Of a stretch of 64,000 nt of DNA, positions 1-9,472 are shown piece after piece. The notes beneath the pieces are model-generated. The model made no database searches and was not told where the DNA came from. It saw only the letters and a list, made by a program, of their open reading frames with translations. How positions within the stretch are numbered: position 1 is the stretch's first letter; each line of letters starts with the position of its first letter. The position numbers and the translations under genes were made by a program. Origin of the DNA: Vulcanimicrobiota bacterium (GTDB lineage Bacteria > Vulcanimicrobiota > JAJTBE01); assembly GCA_021107945.1 (NCBI GenBank), contig JAIORV010000075.1:1-64000 (forward strand). The letters are read 5' to 3'.

Positions 1-535
1 TCTTTCAATCCACCGGCTCAGCAAACATGCCGGGCGAACAGACAACACCCGATTTCAATCGGGTGGTTGGAAGCTTATAAAACCTATCTCCTCCTCCAAT
101 TTAACCGTTTTAATGGTTTCTTTATGAGATAAACCACTGAAGTGGTTAGGACGTTGTAGTGGTGGGGTTTACGCTCAATTCACCACAATAAATTGTGGTG
201 CTGTCTTAAACCCCTTATAACGCCTGTTATCACCTGAAAAACACCTGTTATCACCTTAAAGTACTTGAAATAAATTCTATTACTTCTCAAGAAATTCACA
301 TGTGCGAAATGTGAGTACTTCCGATGTCTTCCACAGCGAAGGATCTCCTCTCCCGGGATCTCCTCACAACAATCATTCATATTAATACTTGCTCCTCCAT
401 GCCACGGGGGTTGAGATTCTTCGCTGTGTTAATCCTCGTAGATCAAGATAATCCCGTCTTTGAGAAAATCATAGAAGTAAAGTTATTCTCTCGTGATCCG
501 CTCAGAAGGACAAGAAGCCCCGGGAGACTGAATGT

Positions 536-1204
536 TTATTTTTTTTTCTCAAACACATCATCCACGGGAACATTTATCTCATATTTCTTATATTGAATAA
601 ATGCAGATGCCTTGAATTTCGGGAGATTAAAATTAATTCGCTGTTTATCAGGCAGAACATACTTCCCTTCCTTGCGGAAAGATTGCAGAGATACTATCCC
701 GGAGCCGTTATTGTAGAACACCTGTGTCTTTGGAGTAAGATAACTCTTCTTATCAACCCAGAGGTGAACCTTTTTTATTTTGCATTTCTTCCTTGGAATC
801 AGTTTGAGAAGGTAACACCTGACTTTTTTATTCAGATCCACTTCCTTGAGGATTTCACCTTTATAATCCTTGCCGCTGAAACTACGGGGTACGGCGTCCT
901 GAAAAAGACCTTTTTTATTCTTCAGAATCCCGGGAGCCATGGGAATCTTTAACTTGAGCCGGTCCGGTTTTTTATAATAAAGGCGTGCAAAGAAAGGTAT
1001 CGGTATGCCTGCAACATTTGCCTTGATATACAAAGTCGCCTTGAAAGTCTTCAAATCGGGATTTATCTTTTTACCTTTCTCAAGGATAACTATATATTTA
1101 TTTTCATTGGCAAAAGATTCCGAAATAAAAATTACCGGGATTATAAAAGATAATAAAATAATAAAATAGATTTTCAATAGTTTATTCATGTTTTTTTGCA
1201 GCAC
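536..1204 (-). CDS. secreted LolA-like outer-membrane lipoprotein-sorting family protein (tentative)
   Basis: 222-aa ORF with N-terminal signal peptide; LolA-like pattern (ATLYIKANVAGIPIPFFARLYYKKPDRLKLK...). Confidence 0.55.
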   Translation of the reverse strand: MLQKNMNKLLKIYFIILLSFIIPVIFISESFANENKYIVILEKGKKINPDLKTFKATLYIKANVAGIPIPFFARLYYKKPDRLKLKIPMAPGILKNKKGLFQDAVPRSFSGKDYKGEILKEVDLNKKVRCYLLKLIPRKKCKIKKVHLWVDKKSYLTPKTQVFYNNGSGIVSLQSFRKEGKYVLPDKQRINFNLPKFKASAFIQYKKYEINVPVDDVFEKKK

Positions 1205-1230
1205 ACAAAAAATGACAGAGATCGTTTTTC

Positions 1231-2889
1231 TTACTCAATCGAATTGAGGAATATCTCTTTTAAATCGGGATCATATGCTATTCCGAATTCTTCTTTAAAG
1301 CTTTCCAGGAATTCCTCTCCGGATAAATCAGGGTTCATATTTCTGCCCTCATAATATCCCTCTGCGACAGCCAGGATCCTTGCTCCGAGCGGAATTTTTT
1401 CTCCCGACAGGCCTTCCGGTATTCCTGTCCCGTCATATTTTTCATGGTGATATTTTATTAACGGAATAATAGAATTGAAAAATTTGATATGCGAAAGTAT
1501 CTGCGCACCTTTTTCGGCGTGGCTTTGCATATCGTTTTCATCTTCACATTTAATTTTCCCGATGTCATGAAGAAAAGCGGCATAACATAGAGATTCATAC
1601 TCCTCTTCTGTCACGGGAATCTGCTTTGCCATGGCGGAAGTCAACCTTGCTACACGAAGAGCGTGATCTCTTCCCACCGGGTCAAGACTCTCCAGGCAAT
1701 CAATAAGAATCTCAACCACTTCAAGATAGAAATTGTGAAATTGATCCAACAAACTTGCATTATGGAGCGCGACGGATGCCTGTGATGCTAAAATTATAAG
1801 GTATTCGAGATCCTTATCGTCAAATTGACCCTCAGTCTTATTTACAACTTCCATTACACCCAAAACATCAGTCCCCCACAAAAGAGGCACGCAGGCAACA
1901 TTTGTCGTCGTAAAATGGAGAGCTTCATCTACACCCTTGTAATGCATGGGTTCATTAAGTGTGTCATTTACCAGGAGGGGCTTTTTATGAATTGCCACCC
2001 AACCTGCAATTGATTTTTCATTGAGAGGGAGTTGCAGAAGCTTTAACTCATTACTTTTCTCACCTACCGCCTCTTTAAAATAAAGTATTTTATCTTCAAG
2101 AATGAGAATTGACGCTCCCTGTGAGTTACAGATTCTCGAAGCGGTCTCAAGAAGCTCTAATATGATATCCTCCCCGTCCATTGTGGAATTGAGAACGTTT
2201 GCGGAATGACTCAAAATAGAAAGAATATTTAATTCTTTTTTAATTGATTCCGTCATGGTTTTCAATTTGTCCCCATTTAAAGCTTCTTCGGGGGGAGTGA
2301 TCTCAGTCTTTTTATTTCCACCTATCACAGTTGTGCTTTCAATTTTATCACGAAGAAAAGTCTTATAGCCCGGCAATTCCAACTTTTTTGGGATTTTTCT
2401 AATAATTCTGGTTCTCTCCGGCTTTTTTTTGAAAAATGGATGATGTTTACTTTTTTCCGTATAAACAAAATCCCATGCGTCCTCGAGGTCGGAAAGAAGA
2501 GCGGTGTATATCTTCATATCCTTGATTCCGGTTCTCATCTGAACATACTCCAGGGCGAATGAATCCCCGGGATTGTGCATTGCAATCAATACCTGTCCTT
2601 CATCGGTCTTCTCAAGGCAAATAAGATTATACCTTTTTGCCATCGCCTGCGGAATTGTCTTTGCCGTTTCAATATCAATTTTTTCGTTATCAAGAAGAAG
2701 GGGCTCTCCACCATAAACCCTGGTCTTTATATCCAGAACCTTTTCCTTGTCAGCTATATTTAACTTCACAACAAGCTTTTCAAGGGGTTCCTTGTTTGTC
2801 TTGTGAATTTTAAAGACTGGAATCAAAGCCTTTTTCTCAACAATCTTTTCGTCAACAAGCATTTTAATTACTCGTTCGTCCAGTTCCAT
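1231..2889 (-). CDS. MshEN-like N-terminal domain + GAF + HD/HD-GYP-like protein
   Basis: 552 aa; GspE/MshEN-like N-terminus (ETAKTIPQAMAKRYNLICLEKTDEGQVLIAMHNPGD), GAF-like centre (VACVPLLWGTDVLGVMEVVNK), HD motif FLHDIGKI and HHEKYDGTGIPEGLSGEKIPLGARIL. Confidence 0.8.
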   Translation of the reverse strand: MELDERVIKMLVDEKIVEKKALIPVFKIHKTNKEPLEKLVVKLNIADKEKVLDIKTRVYGGEPLLLDNEKIDIETAKTIPQAMAKRYNLICLEKTDEGQVLIAMHNPGDSFALEYVQMRTGIKDMKIYTALLSDLEDAWDFVYTEKSKHHPFFKKKPERTRIIRKIPKKLELPGYKTFLRDKIESTTVIGGNKKTEITPPEEALNGDKLKTMTESIKKELNILSILSHSANVLNSTMDGEDIILELLETASRICNSQGASILILEDKILYFKEAVGEKSNELKLLQLPLNEKSIAGWVAIHKKPLLVNDTLNEPMHYKGVDEALHFTTTNVACVPLLWGTDVLGVMEVVNKTEGQFDDKDLEYLIILASQASVALHNASLLDQFHNFYLEVVEILIDCLESLDPVGRDHALRVARLTSAMAKQIPVTEEEYESLCYAAFLHDIGKIKCEDENDMQSHAEKGAQILSHIKFFNSIIPLIKYHHEKYDGTGIPEGLSGEKIPLGARILAVAEGYYEGRNMNPDLSGEEFLESFKEEFGIAYDPDLKEIFLNSIE

Positions 2890-3101
2890 ATAATATTCCC
2901 CCGTTCCAGATAATCAATGTAATAATCCTTCAATAAAAATAAGGCGATTCCTCTCGCCTTGTCATTTATGATTTTAAAAATGAATCATTATTTACTGCGG
3001 AGAACACAGAACCCGGATTTCATGTCATTCCTTCACGGAGCCTGCCCTCGAGCGTAGCGAAGGGTTCAGAACAGCCTCTGAGTGAAACACGATCCTTTCT
3101 C

Positions 3102-3374
3102 TCATCTATTTTCCTTCAGATATTCTAACCACACCATAGGCCACAATAACACAATAAAGAACATACAAAGAGCGAAAATCACGGGATTATCCATTTCTTC
3201 CGAGTTGCCTGCGGACACTGCTTCCATCCCTATTGAAGCCATCACTTCATTTATCCCCAAATTATATAATACCATTAGCCCTGCTGTGAGCCATAGTACG
3301 GATATTGTTAACATCGTCTCTTTCTCCGTCAATTTATATTTTTGTTCATCATTTAGATTTACATATAAGTACAA
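3102..3374 (-). CDS. small hypothetical membrane protein
   Basis: 90-aa ORF with two predicted TM stretches; no family recognised. Confidence 0.4.
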   Translation of the reverse strand: MYLYVNLNDEQKYKLTEKETMLTISVLWLTAGLMVLYNLGINEVMASIGMEAVSAGNSEEMDNPVIFALCMFFIVLLWPMVWLEYLKENR

Positions 3375-3616
3375 GAACCCTTTAAATTCTATTTTTTATA
3401 ACACTAAGACATCATCCTGCAGGTGACTATCTTCTATATCATAGGCTAAATCACCTGTTATTGTATATATTACAATTTTGTTAATATTCCCACAATACTC
3501 GCATAAGCATTGACTCGAAAAAGTAATATCTGGTAATATAGTATTAGGTTCAAAGTCGTCGTCCCCGGCTACCCGAACTGTTCATTTATTACAAATAATT
3601 TTCTGGAGGTTGTGGT

Positions 3617-4873
3617 ATGATTAATGATATTAAGGGGATTCCAAATATTCAGCAAGCACAGAGCAATATAAAAACAGGTGAAATTGCAAAAAAAGAGACA
3701 TCAAAACCAATATCACCCGAGGATTTTTTGACCCTTCACAGGAGTAGCGAGGGTTCATCTCCACCCGACATGAAAACTGCCATAAAGGGAATCGCCCATG
3801 AAGAGACCGTTCCTGCGACATCGGGAGAGCCTGAAAAGCTTGATTGGAGCATAGGTCCCTTCAGGAAATTTAGAAATCCGATAATGGCTCCTTCCGAAGA
3901 AGGATTTGATTCAAGAAATATTTATAATATGGCTACCATAAAAGAGGGTAATACATTTTATATGATATACCGAGGTGAGGCCAAAGGTGAGACGGCGAAG
4001 GACTGCACAGGACGGTTGGGACTGGCCATAAGTCATGACGGCAAGAATTTCATCAAGTATCCGAAGCCAATCATCGTACCGGAACAGCCATATGAGAAAC
4101 AGGGCGTAGAAGATCCCAGGCTTATAAAAGTGGACGATACATATTACCTGACATATTCCGCATATGACGGCGATACGGCAAAACTCTGTATGGCGACTTC
4201 AAAAGATATGGTTAACTGGGAGAAAAAGGGGCCGCTATTCCCCAAGTTACCTTATGACGACATTGTCGGGAAAGAAAATTGGTCAAAATCCGGCGCGATA
4301 CTTCCCGAGAGAATCAAGGAAGGTCCTTTCAAAGATAAATATATCATGTATTTTGGTGAATCACATATGTGGATGGGATATTCCGACGATCTTGAACACT
4401 GGGATTACGTGAAAGAGCCTGTTCTCAGTCCCCGTGAGGGCAAATTTGACAGCAGGATGATTGAGCCGGGACCGCCGCCTATTATGACAAAAGATGGCAT
4501 ATTGGTGATATACAATAGCTCGGATAAACCCAAGAAAGAAGGAGAGACTTTCGGAAGTTACCAGGCAGGCGCGGTTCTTTTTGACCCGAAGGATCCCACA
4601 AAAGTATTGAAGAGATCCGAGAAGCCCATCATCGAGCCTACGCAGGACTGGGAAATCGACGGGTATGTTGACAATGTGGTATTTGTAGAGGGTCTTGTTG
4701 CACACGAAGGAAAATGGAACCTCTATTACGGCGGGGCGGATCACAAGATCGGTCTTGCAGAGGCGGAATTCAGACCCGATCAATTGTTAAAAGGTCCTGT
4801 AACAAGCTCGCTTGGATCCGCACATCCCATCTCGGCGGTGGGACTTGCAGGAACAGGCGTATATGAGTCCTGA
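3617..4873 (+). CDS. glycosidase, GH130-like (beta-1,4-mannooligosaccharide phosphorylase family)
   Basis: 418 aa; GVEDPRLIKVDDTYYLTYSAYDG and EPGPPPIMTKDGILVIYNSSD; SD ggaggt upstream; ~80-aa low-complexity N-terminus without signal peptide. Confidence 0.8.
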   Translation: MINDIKGIPNIQQAQSNIKTGEIAKKETSKPISPEDFLTLHRSSEGSSPPDMKTAIKGIAHEETVPATSGEPEKLDWSIGPFRKFRNPIMAPSEEGFDSRNIYNMATIKEGNTFYMIYRGEAKGETAKDCTGRLGLAISHDGKNFIKYPKPIIVPEQPYEKQGVEDPRLIKVDDTYYLTYSAYDGDTAKLCMATSKDMVNWEKKGPLFPKLPYDDIVGKENWSKSGAILPERIKEGPFKDKYIMYFGESHMWMGYSDDLEHWDYVKEPVLSPREGKFDSRMIEPGPPPIMTKDGILVIYNSSDKPKKEGETFGSYQAGAVLFDPKDPTKVLKRSEKPIIEPTQDWEIDGYVDNVVFVEGLVAHEGKWNLYYGGADHKIGLAEAEFRPDQLLKGPVTSSLGSAHPISAVGLAGTGVYES

Positions 4874-5145
4874 GACAAATAATTACGAATAAAGGTTACT
4901 ATTCACCGCAGAGGACGCGGAGGACGCAGAGTTTTAGAGATGAGAAATAGGAAACCGTTAAAACGGTTAAACACCCGATGTTTGGGGCGTCGTCCTGCCA
5001 CCCGATTGAAATCGGGTGTTGTCTTAAAAGTGTCATGAAAGATTAGGGCTTGAGCCGGGGGATTTAGATGGCTTTGAAAGCCGTTCTCAAAAAGTTAAAC
5101 ACTTCAATGGTTACAATAAAATAAACAATCGGGAGGGTTGGAGAA

Positions 5146-6501
5146 ATGAAGATATCACATAATATTACGGGACCGGAGAGTACAACCGACGCTACAAAAT
5201 CTTCCGGCATAAAGAAAAAGGGGGAATCCACTCCCAAAACGGAAGATACATTCACTCCCTCGAAAAAAGATGTGAAGCTTGGAGAAGATTTTATTACGGG
5301 GGTAAATTATTGGCCTCGAAAAACCGGGATGTATTTCTGGAAGAATTTCGATGCAAAAGAGGTTGACAAGGAATTCAAGCAAATCTCCGATATGAACCTG
5401 AATGCCGTGAGGTTATTTCTTGTATGGGAAGATTTTCAGCCCAAGCCTGATAAAATGGATCCCAAAACCATCGGGAATTTCAAGAAAGTAATGGATATCG
5501 CTCAAAAACACAATATCAAGGTTATGCCCACTCTTTTCACGGGGTTTATGAGCGGTGTCAGTTGGGTCCCGGATTGGGCGGTCGATGAAAAAGGCGAGAC
5601 TCCTCGTTTTGACACTATTACCGGGGGCAAGGTTCACGACAAGCCTATAAAAGATTTTTATGCCGACCCGGAAATGTTGAAAGCACAGGAGTTATTTGTC
5701 AAGTCCGTAGTTTCCGCCGTTCATGATCATCCCGCGCTTCTTGCATGGGATATTTCCAACGAAGCGGATGACCTGATCACGCCAAAGACACCGGAAGACG
5801 GAAAAAACTGGAATAAGTTCATATATGACCAGATAAAGAAATACGACCCTGAGCATCCGGTAACAAACGGCGTTCACCAGGAAGACCTGGAAAAGGATAA
5901 AAATTTCAGGATTCGTGATATTGTCGAGAACAACGATTTCGCCTCGATGCATGCATATTCGATCTACGCAAGCTGGGCAAAGGATCCCCTCGACTCGGAT
6001 GTTGTCCCGTTTGCACAATCCATGGTACGCCACCTTGGGGAGAAGCCTGTTTTCTTCACGGAGTTCGGTCTTTGCACTTCACCTCCCGGAGAGCCGTCAC
6101 AGCAGATTACAACAGAGATAGGTCCAAAAAAGACAAGTGTAAGGCAATTCCTGGTGAGCGAAGGTGAAGGTGCGAAATATTACAAAGAGGTTTTGAACAA
6201 GCTACATCAGAACGGAGCATGGGGAGCGTTCGCCTGGTGCTTCTCCGATTATGATCCTGCAATATTCAACAAGCCTCCGTTTAACACAGCGACTCACGAG
6301 AGAGCTTTCGGCGTCACAAGGGCGGATGGCAGTCTGAAGCCCATGGGTGAGGTCATGAAAGATTTCGCCGGGGAGAATAAGAAGGTTGTGAACAAAGAAA
6401 ATAATATTAAGAATGTGGATTCCGAAACATATTACAAGGACCCCATGAAAAACCTCATAAAAGCGTTTTCAGATGAGGATAATGTGAAGTTTGATGAATG
6501 A
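5146..6501 (+). CDS. cellulase/mannanase-like glycoside hydrolase (GH5-like TIM barrel)
   Basis: 451 aa; AWDISNEADD (acid/base NE) and PVFFTEFGL (nucleophile E); SD ggagggttggag. Confidence 0.78.
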   Translation: MKISHNITGPESTTDATKSSGIKKKGESTPKTEDTFTPSKKDVKLGEDFITGVNYWPRKTGMYFWKNFDAKEVDKEFKQISDMNLNAVRLFLVWEDFQPKPDKMDPKTIGNFKKVMDIAQKHNIKVMPTLFTGFMSGVSWVPDWAVDEKGETPRFDTITGGKVHDKPIKDFYADPEMLKAQELFVKSVVSAVHDHPALLAWDISNEADDLITPKTPEDGKNWNKFIYDQIKKYDPEHPVTNGVHQEDLEKDKNFRIRDIVENNDFASMHAYSIYASWAKDPLDSDVVPFAQSMVRHLGEKPVFFTEFGLCTSPPGEPSQQITTEIGPKKTSVRQFLVSEGEGAKYYKEVLNKLHQNGAWGAFAWCFSDYDPAIFNKPPFNTATHERAFGVTRADGSLKPMGEVMKDFAGENKKVVNKENNIKNVDSETYYKDPMKNLIKAFSDEDNVKFDE

Positions 6502-6797
6502 GATTGACGGGAGAGAGATTTTTTCTCACCACAGAGGACGCAGAGTTTAGTTTAAACCCGGATAATGCTTTTAAATTCAACGCAGAGATCGCGGAGGTCG
6601 CAGAGAACTTATTATATCGAAGTTTCATTGTTAATTAATCGCATTAATTTTCAGGCATTCTCCGATATAATTTTATATTGGTGATAAATGGACTATTTCC
6701 CCGGTAAAAGCTGCAATATGGCAATTAAAAGACTCCAAATGCATTATTAGGGTTAAAGGGAATAGAATGTCCAGGCTGTCATAACATGACATTTTCT

Positions 6798-7643
6798 CTA
6801 TGTCTTTAACTTCGGATCAAGAGCGTCTCTTAATCCGTCCCCCATGAAATTGAAGGCAAGAACCGTAAGTACAATAAGGATTCCCGGAAAAAAGACAGTC
6901 CAGGGGGCGATAGACATGAAGGCTTGTGCTTTATTGAGCATTCCACCCCAAGATGCGTTTGGCTCCTGAACGCCGTAGCCGAGAAAAGACAGGGCGGACT
7001 CAAGCAGAATTGTTGAGGCGACCCCCAACGTTGCCATTACAATAATAGGCGCCATTGTATTTGGAATCACATGCCTGAAAATTATTCGGGATGATGATGC
7101 TCCTATTGCCCTTGCGCTCTCAATATATGTCATTTCCCTGATTGACAGCACCTGCCCTCTGACAAGTCTGCAAGTCCCTGCCCATCCCGTTAATCCAATT
7201 ACAAGAATTACATTATATATAGATGACTCAAGCAGCATTTGTATGATTAAAATGAAAAACAGGATTGGAAGCGATAACAATACGTCGACAATTCTCATGA
7301 TAATCGTGTCGATCCATCCGCCGACATAACCCGATACCGCCCCCAGGATTGTCCCGATCGTTATAAAAACAAGAACCGCCCCGATGCCCACCATCAGGGT
7401 ATATCTTGCTCCATATAGAACCCTTGACAATATGTCTCTTCCATTGCCGTCAGTCCCCATCAGGTGTTTCATTGACGGTGGATGGGGCACTCCCATAAGA
7501 GAGTAATCAATATCTCCGGGGGAATACGGGCTTATTAAGGGGCCGAAAATTGCCACAAGTATAAGAAACATGATGAAGTAGAAGCTCACTACTGCAAGCT
7601 TGTTTTTTCCAAATATTCTTATGATGCGTTGAAAATCAACCAT
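6798..7643 (-). CDS. dppC: ABC transporter permease, DppC/OppC family
   Basis: 281 aa; HLMGTDGNGRDILSRVLYGAR and ESALSFLGYGVQEPNASWGGML typical of DppC. Confidence 0.88.
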   Translation of the reverse strand: MVDFQRIIRIFGKNKLAVVSFYFIMFLILVAIFGPLISPYSPGDIDYSLMGVPHPPSMKHLMGTDGNGRDILSRVLYGARYTLMVGIGAVLVFITIGTILGAVSGYVGGWIDTIIMRIVDVLLSLPILFFILIIQMLLESSIYNVILVIGLTGWAGTCRLVRGQVLSIREMTYIESARAIGASSSRIIFRHVIPNTMAPIIVMATLGVASTILLESALSFLGYGVQEPNASWGGMLNKAQAFMSIAPWTVFFPGILIVLTVLAFNFMGDGLRDALDPKLKT

Positions 7644-7658
7644 ATGTTTATAAAAAAC

Positions 7659-8627
7659 CTAGGATCTTCTTATGCGCGGATCCGCCCATCCGTATGCAAT
7701 ATCCGCCAGGAGGTTTGCGGCAATTATCATTACCGATGCAATGAGAATATCTCCCATCATTATGGGGTAATTCCTCTGCGCCATAGCCTGAATTCCCAGT
7801 CTTCCTATGCCGGGCCAGGCAAAAATATATTCTATAACAAACGAGCCGGCGGCAACATTGGGAAGAGATAGTCCTACGAGTGTTATCATCGGCAATATCG
7901 CAGGTTTGAATGCGTATTTGTAAATAATTGTATTCTCCGATATTCCAAGAGACCTTGCCGTTCTGATGTAATCCTCCTGGAGCGTTTCAACCATTGATGA
8001 ACGGATGTACCTGCTCCAGACTGCGATATTTCTGACGGTAAGCACCATCACCGGTAGAAACATGCTCAGAAATATAGTCTTCACAAGCTCAAGTAAGCCC
8101 ATTCCTTCAAAAGACGGCGGTCCTATTGAAATAAACGGGATAGAATTATATTTAATGACAAACAGGTAAATAACAATAAGTGCAAGCCAAAATGACGGTA
8201 TTGACAATCCGATAAAAGAGAGGAAAGTAAGTATATGATCAAAAACCGAATTTCTATGAACCGCGCAATATATACCTAAAGGTATTGCCAATATAATGCT
8301 GAGAAAATATGATGTTCCCATAAGGGCGATGGTGGCGGGCATTCGCTCCATAATTGTGGCGAATACGGGTCTGCCGTCAACCATCGAGTACCCCATGTCC
8401 CCTTTTGTTACGAGGTTTTTCAGCCATATTATATACTGTATATAAACAGGCTTATCCAACCCCAGGTTTTTTCTTATCCTTGCCCGATCCTCGGGTTTTG
8501 TGCGGGGATTCATAAGAATATCTGCGGGGTCTCCAGGCGCGGCATGGAGAACAAAAAAAGTGATTATAGTCACAGCGAATAGTATTGGTATTGAAAAAAA
8601 TATTCTTTTTAGTATAAACCTGAGCAT
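7659..8627 (-). CDS. dppB: ABC transporter permease, DppB/OppB family
   Basis: 322 aa; MLRFILKRIFFSIPILFAVTIITFFVLHAAPGDPA and EYIFAWPGIGRLG typical of DppB. Confidence 0.88.
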   Translation of the reverse strand: MLRFILKRIFFSIPILFAVTIITFFVLHAAPGDPADILMNPRTKPEDRARIRKNLGLDKPVYIQYIIWLKNLVTKGDMGYSMVDGRPVFATIMERMPATIALMGTSYFLSIILAIPLGIYCAVHRNSVFDHILTFLSFIGLSIPSFWLALIVIYLFVIKYNSIPFISIGPPSFEGMGLLELVKTIFLSMFLPVMVLTVRNIAVWSRYIRSSMVETLQEDYIRTARSLGISENTIIYKYAFKPAILPMITLVGLSLPNVAAGSFVIEYIFAWPGIGRLGIQAMAQRNYPIMMGDILIASVMIIAANLLADIAYGWADPRIRRS

Positions 8628-8657
8628 TCACTATTCCGAAAGTTTAACTTATTAATT

Positions 8658-9125
8658 TTATTCTTCATTTGGGTCCGAATCCCAGTTTACAATCCCATCA
8701 CCGGGACGAAAAATCATGCCATGCTTTTTGAGAAGGATGATGTCCTCATCGGGATAAGATTCAATGTCATCTTCCTCGCGAAGTCCGAAGTCCATTATTT
8801 GAAGAATATCCTTGCCATTGTTGATAAACTGATGTGCAATTCCCTTGCCCGCAGGTTTGGCTACGAAGTCGCCTTCCCGCACGGAAATTTCCTTTTCATT
8901 CAGTCGAAGAATTCCCTTTCCTTTCATGATAAAAAAGAATTCCTCCTGTTTTGTATGAGAATGGTATTTTTTGCTTTTGCCTCCGTGCTTGATATAATCG
9001 ATGTTCACGAAGATATTTTCCGCTCCGGCGGCGTCCCCCAGGAACAGGGTCTTTTTCTTTGATTTGAAATCGGGATCCTTGATATGTTCTTTTGCAATAT
9101 TGTCAATGTTCAAGAGCTCCGACAT
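8658..9125 (-). CDS. cupin domain protein
   Basis: 155 aa; KYHSHTKQEEFFFIMKGKGILRLNEKEISVREGDFVAKPAG cupin motif. Confidence 0.8.
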   Translation of the reverse strand: MSELLNIDNIAKEHIKDPDFKSKKKTLFLGDAAGAENIFVNIDYIKHGGKSKKYHSHTKQEEFFFIMKGKGILRLNEKEISVREGDFVAKPAGKGIAHQFINNGKDILQIMDFGLREEDDIESYPDEDIILLKKHGMIFRPGDGIVNWDSDPNEE

Positions 9126-9296
9126 AACAATCCCTCCCCGGTTTACTCTCTGACAGACCTAAATCTCTTTCTCAATATACCTATAGTCTGGCACAGAGTG
9201 TGTTGTTTCGACGATGAAAAGATAATGCCTGCAAACAACAAGAAAAAAGGGGAATATAAAAAAAGAACAATATTTTACTAACAAAACATTATTTTT

Positions 9297-9332
9297 GGTA
9301 TAATATAGGGTATAATATAGGGTATAATATAG
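9297..9332 (+). promoter_or_regulatory. three tandem 12-bp GGTATAATATAG repeats, each containing a consensus -10 hexamer TATAAT
   Basis: Exact 12-bp period x3 in the leader of the gspF-like gene. Confidence 0.6.
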
Positions 9333-9472
9333 ATATGAAGGATTGATTTCTTGCCTGTTGAAATTGTCAAAGTAAACTTAAACTAATTTTTATTAGTATT
9401 TCAAGATGAATATTAGTAAAATCGTGATGTATATATCGTCTTGTTATTTTATAGTAATCAAGGGGGTAAACA

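Noticed and set aside
324-596. 90-aa plus-strand ORF
   Set aside because: Lies in a copy of the palindromic dispersed repeat; no SD or recognisable protein.
3721-3766. Possible repeat-derived insertion in the GH130-like linker (gacccttcacaggagtagcgagggttc)
   Set aside because: It resembles a nearby intergenic motif (cgtagcgaagggttc at 3053) only over about 12 nt, too short to claim repeat invasion of the CDS.
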